DNA of 8,463 nucleotides, taken from an uncultured Gemmatimonadaceae bacterium (GTDB taxonomy: Bacteria > Gemmatimonadota > Gemmatimonadetes > Gemmatimonadales > Gemmatimonadaceae). Shown piece after piece: positions 6,086 through 8,463 of this stretch. The notes beneath the pieces were generated by a model. That model was not told the origin of the DNA. It made no database searches and was given only the letters and a program-made list of their open reading frames with translations. The position numbers were made by a program, and so were the translations under genes. Where the stretch lies: contig CATPBN010000211.1 in the NCBI GenBank assembly GCA_955652635.1, forward strand, positions 1 to 8,463, read 5' to 3'. The stretch's first letter is position 1; each line of letters begins with the position of its first letter.

Positions 6086-7401
6086 TGCCCCAGACGACTG
6101 AAGCTCCTACGAAGAAAGCATCCTCGAACGTCGCAATGCCGAGTGGCACGCTCGGGCAGAGCGACCCCGAGATCGCGCGCTTCATTGATCTCGAGGTCCA
6201 GCGGCAGCGCGGCGGACTCGAGCTGATCGCCAGCGAGAATTTCGTTTCGCCCGCTGTGTTGCAGGCGATGGGGACGCCGCTCACGAATAAGTACGCCGAG
6301 GGGCTGCCCGGGAAGCGGTACTATGGCGGGTGTGAGTTCGTGGACATGGTGGAACAGTGCGCCATCGATCGAGTGAAGAAGCTCTTCTCCGCCGATCACG
6401 CCAACGTGCAGCCGCACTCAGGCGCGCAGGCGAACGCCGCCGTATATCTCGCGTTCCTCAAGCCGGGCGACGTCGTACTCGGCCTCGATCTGTCGCAGGG
6501 CGGTCACCTCACGCACGGATCGCCGGTGAACTTCTCGGGCCTCCTTTACCACGCGATTCACTACGGCGTCGGTGAAGACGGGCGCATCGACTACGCGCAG
6601 ATGCAGCGGATCGCGCGCGAGAAGAAGCCGAAGATGATCATCGCCGGCGCGAGCGCCTACGCGCGCATCATCGAGTTCGAGCCGTTCGCGGAAGTCGCCC
6701 GCGAGATAGGCGCGAAGTTCGTGGTGGACATGGCACACTTCGCGGGCCTGGTCGCGACGGGGTATCATCCTTCGCCGGTCCCGCACGCCGACGCTGTGAC
6801 GAGCACGACCCACAAGACTCTGCGTGGTCCGCGCGGCGGGCTGATCCTTTGCAAGGAAGAGCACGCAAAGACCGTCGACAAAGCGGTGTTCCCGGGGACG
6901 CAAGGCGGCCCGCTCGAACACATCATCGCTGCCAAGGCGGTAGCGTTCAAGGAAGCGCTCGATCCGTCGTTCAAGGACTACTGCGGGCAGATCGTTCGCA
7001 ACGCGCAGGTGCTGGCGAACGCCTTGATCGAGCACGGCTTCAACATTGTGTCGGGCGGGACCGACAATCACCTCATGCTCGTTGATTTGCGAAACAAGGA
7101 CGTCACCGGAAAAGTGGCTGAGAAGGCGCTGGATGCGGCCGGTATCACGGTGAACAAGAACACTGTGCCCAAGGAGACGCAGTCGCCCTTCGTCACGAGC
7201 GGAATCCGCATCGGAACCCCGGCGGTCACCACCCGCGGAATGAAGGAGCGGGAGATGCAGCAGATTGCCAAGCTCATCGACAAAGTCATTGCAAGCGCTG
7301 GTGACCCCGCGGTCGCGTCGGCAGTCAAAGAGGAAGTGCTCGACTTGACGAATCGGTTTCCTCTCTACAAATCCTTCCCCTCAATGGCGGACAAAAAGTA
7401 G
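6085..7401 (+). CDS. glyA: Serine hydroxymethyltransferase
   Basis: A cytoplasmic PLP enzyme that converts serine and tetrahydrofolate to glycine and 5,10-methylenetetrahydrofolate, the main source of one-carbon units. The product has 438 residues against 417 in E. coli; most of the difference is a polar N-terminal extension of about 20 residues. Family features run in order: LELIASENFVSPAV (45-58), NKYAEGLPGKRYYGG (68-82), the PLP-ring region QPHSGAQANAAVY (109-121), Asp215 and His218 in VVDMAHFAG, the Schiff-base Lys244 in TSTTHKTLRGPRGG, and GIRIGTPAVTTRGM (373-386). The PLP lysine and other core residues are intact. The start at 6085 is backed by AAGGA at 6074-6078. It shares an A with the stop of the short leader ORF. 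Only three bases separate its stop from the next gene. There is no room for a glycine riboswitch upstream. Confidence 0.97.
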   Translation: MPQTTEAPTKKASSNVAMPSGTLGQSDPEIARFIDLEVQRQRGGLELIASENFVSPAVLQAMGTPLTNKYAEGLPGKRYYGGCEFVDMVEQCAIDRVKKLFSADHANVQPHSGAQANAAVYLAFLKPGDVVLGLDLSQGGHLTHGSPVNFSGLLYHAIHYGVGEDGRIDYAQMQRIAREKKPKMIIAGASAYARIIEFEPFAEVAREIGAKFVVDMAHFAGLVATGYHPSPVPHADAVTSTTHKTLRGPRGGLILCKEEHAKTVDKAVFPGTQGGPLEHIIAAKAVAFKEALDPSFKDYCGQIVRNAQVLANALIEHGFNIVSGGTDNHLMLVDLRNKDVTGKVAEKALDAAGITVNKNTVPKETQSPFVTSGIRIGTPAVTTRGMKEREMQQIAKLIDKVIASAGDPAVASAVKEEVLDLTNRFPLYKSFPSMADKK

Positions 7402-7404
7402 AAA

Positions 7405-7791
7405 ATGGCTGAGCTGGCGTTCCGCGAAGGGATCATGGACCGGATTCGCATCCGTGAGCCGCGGTTTGATGAACAGGCATATCTGTTCGTCCTTTCCGCG
7501 CTCGAGCTGTGTCAGGCGCAACTCACGATGCGGCGCCACATCACTGGCATCGAGCTCGCCAACGCGTGTCGCGATCTAGCGCTGGACCGGTACGGCTTGA
7601 TGGCGAAGGTGGTTCTCGAGCATTGGGGAATCTCGGCGACCGCGGACATCGGCGACATCGTCTTCACTCTCGTCGATCTTGGATTTCTCCTGAGCCAGCC
7701 GCAGGATACCCGCGACGAGTTCGTGGACGTGTTCGACTTCGACAGGGCATTCGAGCGCGACTACCCCTGGAACTGCGCGCAACAGGCATAG
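7405..7791 (+). CDS. Minf_1886-family protein of unknown function
   Basis: A 128-residue soluble protein that I recognise as the Minf_1886 family, first noted as restricted to Verrucomicrobia and Planctomycetes. No biochemical function is known. It is acidic and mostly helical, with no signal peptide or membrane segment. Recognisable segments are the N-terminal FREGIMDRIRIREPRFDEQAY (read from residue 6), HITGIELANACRDLALDRYG (45-64), MAKVVLEHWGI (66-76), DIGDIVFTLVDLGFLL (81-96) and the tail DEFVDVFDFDRAF (104-116). No metal-binding cluster or obvious catalytic triad is visible. It starts three bases after glyA, so it is surely co-transcribed. There is no clear ribosome site, which suggests coupling. 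A second in-frame ATG at 7435 is possible but would cut off conserved sequence. Its place between glyA and an NAD(P)HX-repair gene is the only functional hint. Confidence 0.85.
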   Translation: MAELAFREGIMDRIRIREPRFDEQAYLFVLSALELCQAQLTMRRHITGIELANACRDLALDRYGLMAKVVLEHWGISATADIGDIVFTLVDLGFLLSQPQDTRDEFVDVFDFDRAFERDYPWNCAQQA

Positions 7792-7809
7792 ACTCCAATC
7801 GTCCGAGCA

Positions 7810-8463
7810 ATGCCCCCGTCCGTCAGGGTGGTCAGCGCCAAGGAATCAGCGGAGCGCGATCGGGCGGCCATTCAAAGAGGAACTCCTTCGCGCGTGTTGA
7901 TGCAGCGCGCCGGCGCTGCCGCGACTGAGGAGATCTCGCGCCGGTATGGCGATCGACTCCGGGATGGCGCCGTGGTTTTCACCGGCCCCGGGAATAACGG
8001 CGGAGATGGCTGGGTCGTCGCAGGCCTGCTCGCCCGGTCTGGAATAGGTGTGACAGTCGTTGAAGTGGTCGAGGCGAAGAGTCCCGACGCTATCGCGGAA
8101 AAGAGCGCGGCCGTCGATGGAGTGAAATACGCAAGAGGGTCTTCGTCGCTTGGTGAGTTCGCCGGTTCGCACGTCGTGATCGACGCGCTGCTCGGCACAG
8201 GTGCTGAAGGTGAGCCGCGCGGCGAGATCGCCGACGCAATCTCGACGATCAACGGATTGCATTCGAAGGGCGCACGCGTCGCCGCACTCGACCTACCGAG
8301 CGGACTTGATGGGACGAGCGGGCGTCACTCTGTGTGCGTGGTCGCCGATACGACTTTCAGCTTCGGCGGAGTGAAGCGTGGCTCTCTCCTCGCTCGCGAC
8401 TGTTGCGGCGATATCGTCGTCCTCGACATTGGGCTCGACGAGGCTTTGCCCACAACGAAGAAA
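7810..8463 (+). CDS. NAD(P)H-hydrate epimerase domain (YjeF N-terminal), cut by the window edge
   Basis: The frame is open from the ATG at 7810 to the last base, giving 218 codons. It contains a near-complete YjeF_N domain, which epimerises damaged R-NAD(P)HX to the S form for repair by the dehydratase. Visible features are the N-terminal helix VVSAKESAERDRAAIQRG (7-24), the VLMQRAGAAATEEI segment (29-42), the phosphate-binding loop GNNGGDGWVVAGLLA (61-75), Asp125 in VIDALLGTG, and ALDLPSGLDG (159-168) with Asp161. The end, VVLDIGLDE, is where the epimerase domain normally stops. In many bacteria an ADP- or ATP-dependent dehydratase domain follows in the same chain, so the full gene is probably a bifunctional nnr; that part is outside the window. 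The start lies 18 bases after the Minf_1886 gene and lacks a strong ribosome site. It matches family N-termini. Confidence 0.92.
   Translation, partial: MPPSVRVVSAKESAERDRAAIQRGTPSRVLMQRAGAAATEEISRRYGDRLRDGAVVFTGPGNNGGDGWVVAGLLARSGIGVTVVEVVEAKSPDAIAEKSAAVDGVKYARGSSSLGEFAGSHVVIDALLGTGAEGEPRGEIADAISTINGLHSKGARVAALDLPSGLDGTSGRHSVCVVADTTFSFGGVKRGSLLARDCCGDIVVLDIGLDEALPTTKK

Larger units (their letters stand above)
417..8463 (+). other. Probable single operon: acyl-CoA, amino acid, pentose and one-carbon genes
   Basis: Nine genes plus a leader ORF run in one direction with junctions of +6, -4, +5, +18, -4, -1, -1, +3 and +18 bases. There is no intergenic space large enough for a promoter with leader, and no hairpin followed by a T-run appears at any junction. 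Co-transcription from the 285-416 region is the simplest reading. Internal promoters inside coding sequence cannot be excluded, especially before the rpiB-glyA part, which is functionally separate from the acyl-CoA part. The right end of the operon lies outside the window. Confidence 0.7.

Noticed and set aside
6418..7071. 217-codon minus-strand open frame inside glyA
   Set aside because: Antisense to highly conserved glyA sequence; the Arg/Asp/Val-rich product is what the complementary strand of such codons gives.
7509..7928. 139-codon plus-strand frame overlapping the Minf_1886 and epimerase genes
   Set aside because: Out of frame with two recognised proteins; Arg/Gly/His-rich shadow product.
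7846..8262. 138-codon minus-strand frame over the epimerase gene
   Set aside because: Antisense to a recognised YjeF_N domain, with no family features.

Overview
This is an 8.46 kb, GC-rich bacterial chromosome segment that is almost entirely coding. One small gene at the left edge reads leftward. Everything from 417 to the right edge reads rightward, and gaps never exceed 18 bases, so it looks like one long operon of nine recognisable genes plus a tiny leader ORF. Gene content and high GC suggest an environmental bacterium of the Gemmatimonadota type, with the Planctomycetes/Verrucomicrobia group as the main alternative. The clue is a Minf_1886-family gene next to glyA, rpiB and an NAD(P)HX-repair gene. 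This placement is inference, since no rRNA or other taxonomic marker is present. I see no mobile element, CRISPR array, tRNA or rRNA.

Layout. 1-284 (minus): a GYD-domain protein cut by the window edge. 285-416: a 132-base divergent intergenic region that should hold both promoters. 417-4551: an acyl-CoA block made of acetyl-CoA acetyltransferase (thiolase), a CPBP-family membrane protease, 3-hydroxybutyryl-CoA dehydrogenase and acyl-CoA dehydrogenase. 4570-5604: a leucine/valine dehydrogenase-type amino acid dehydrogenase. 5601-6047: ribose-5-phosphate isomerase B. 6047-6085: a 12-codon leader ORF joined by TGATG overlaps to the genes on both sides. 6085-7401: serine hydroxymethyltransferase. 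7405-7791: a Minf_1886-family protein of unknown function. 7810 to the right edge: the N-terminal epimerase domain of an NAD(P)H-hydrate repair enzyme.

How the genes may work together. The amino acid dehydrogenase would deaminate branched-chain amino acids to 2-oxo acids. Once these are converted to acyl-CoAs (enzyme not in the window), the acyl-CoA dehydrogenase, a hydratase (also absent) and the 3-hydroxyacyl-CoA dehydrogenase/thiolase pair could take them to acetyl-CoA and propionyl-CoA. The same three acyl-CoA enzymes would equally serve short-chain fatty acid or butyrate metabolism. RpiB and GlyA supply pentose phosphates and one-carbon units. The terminal Nnr-type enzyme repairs damaged NAD(P)H, a plausible companion to several NADH-producing enzymes. 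I see no clearly new biological system. The points most worth a second look are the leader ORF before glyA, the uncharacterised Minf_1886 protein, the protease embedded in the acyl-CoA block, and unusual pocket residues in the thiolase.
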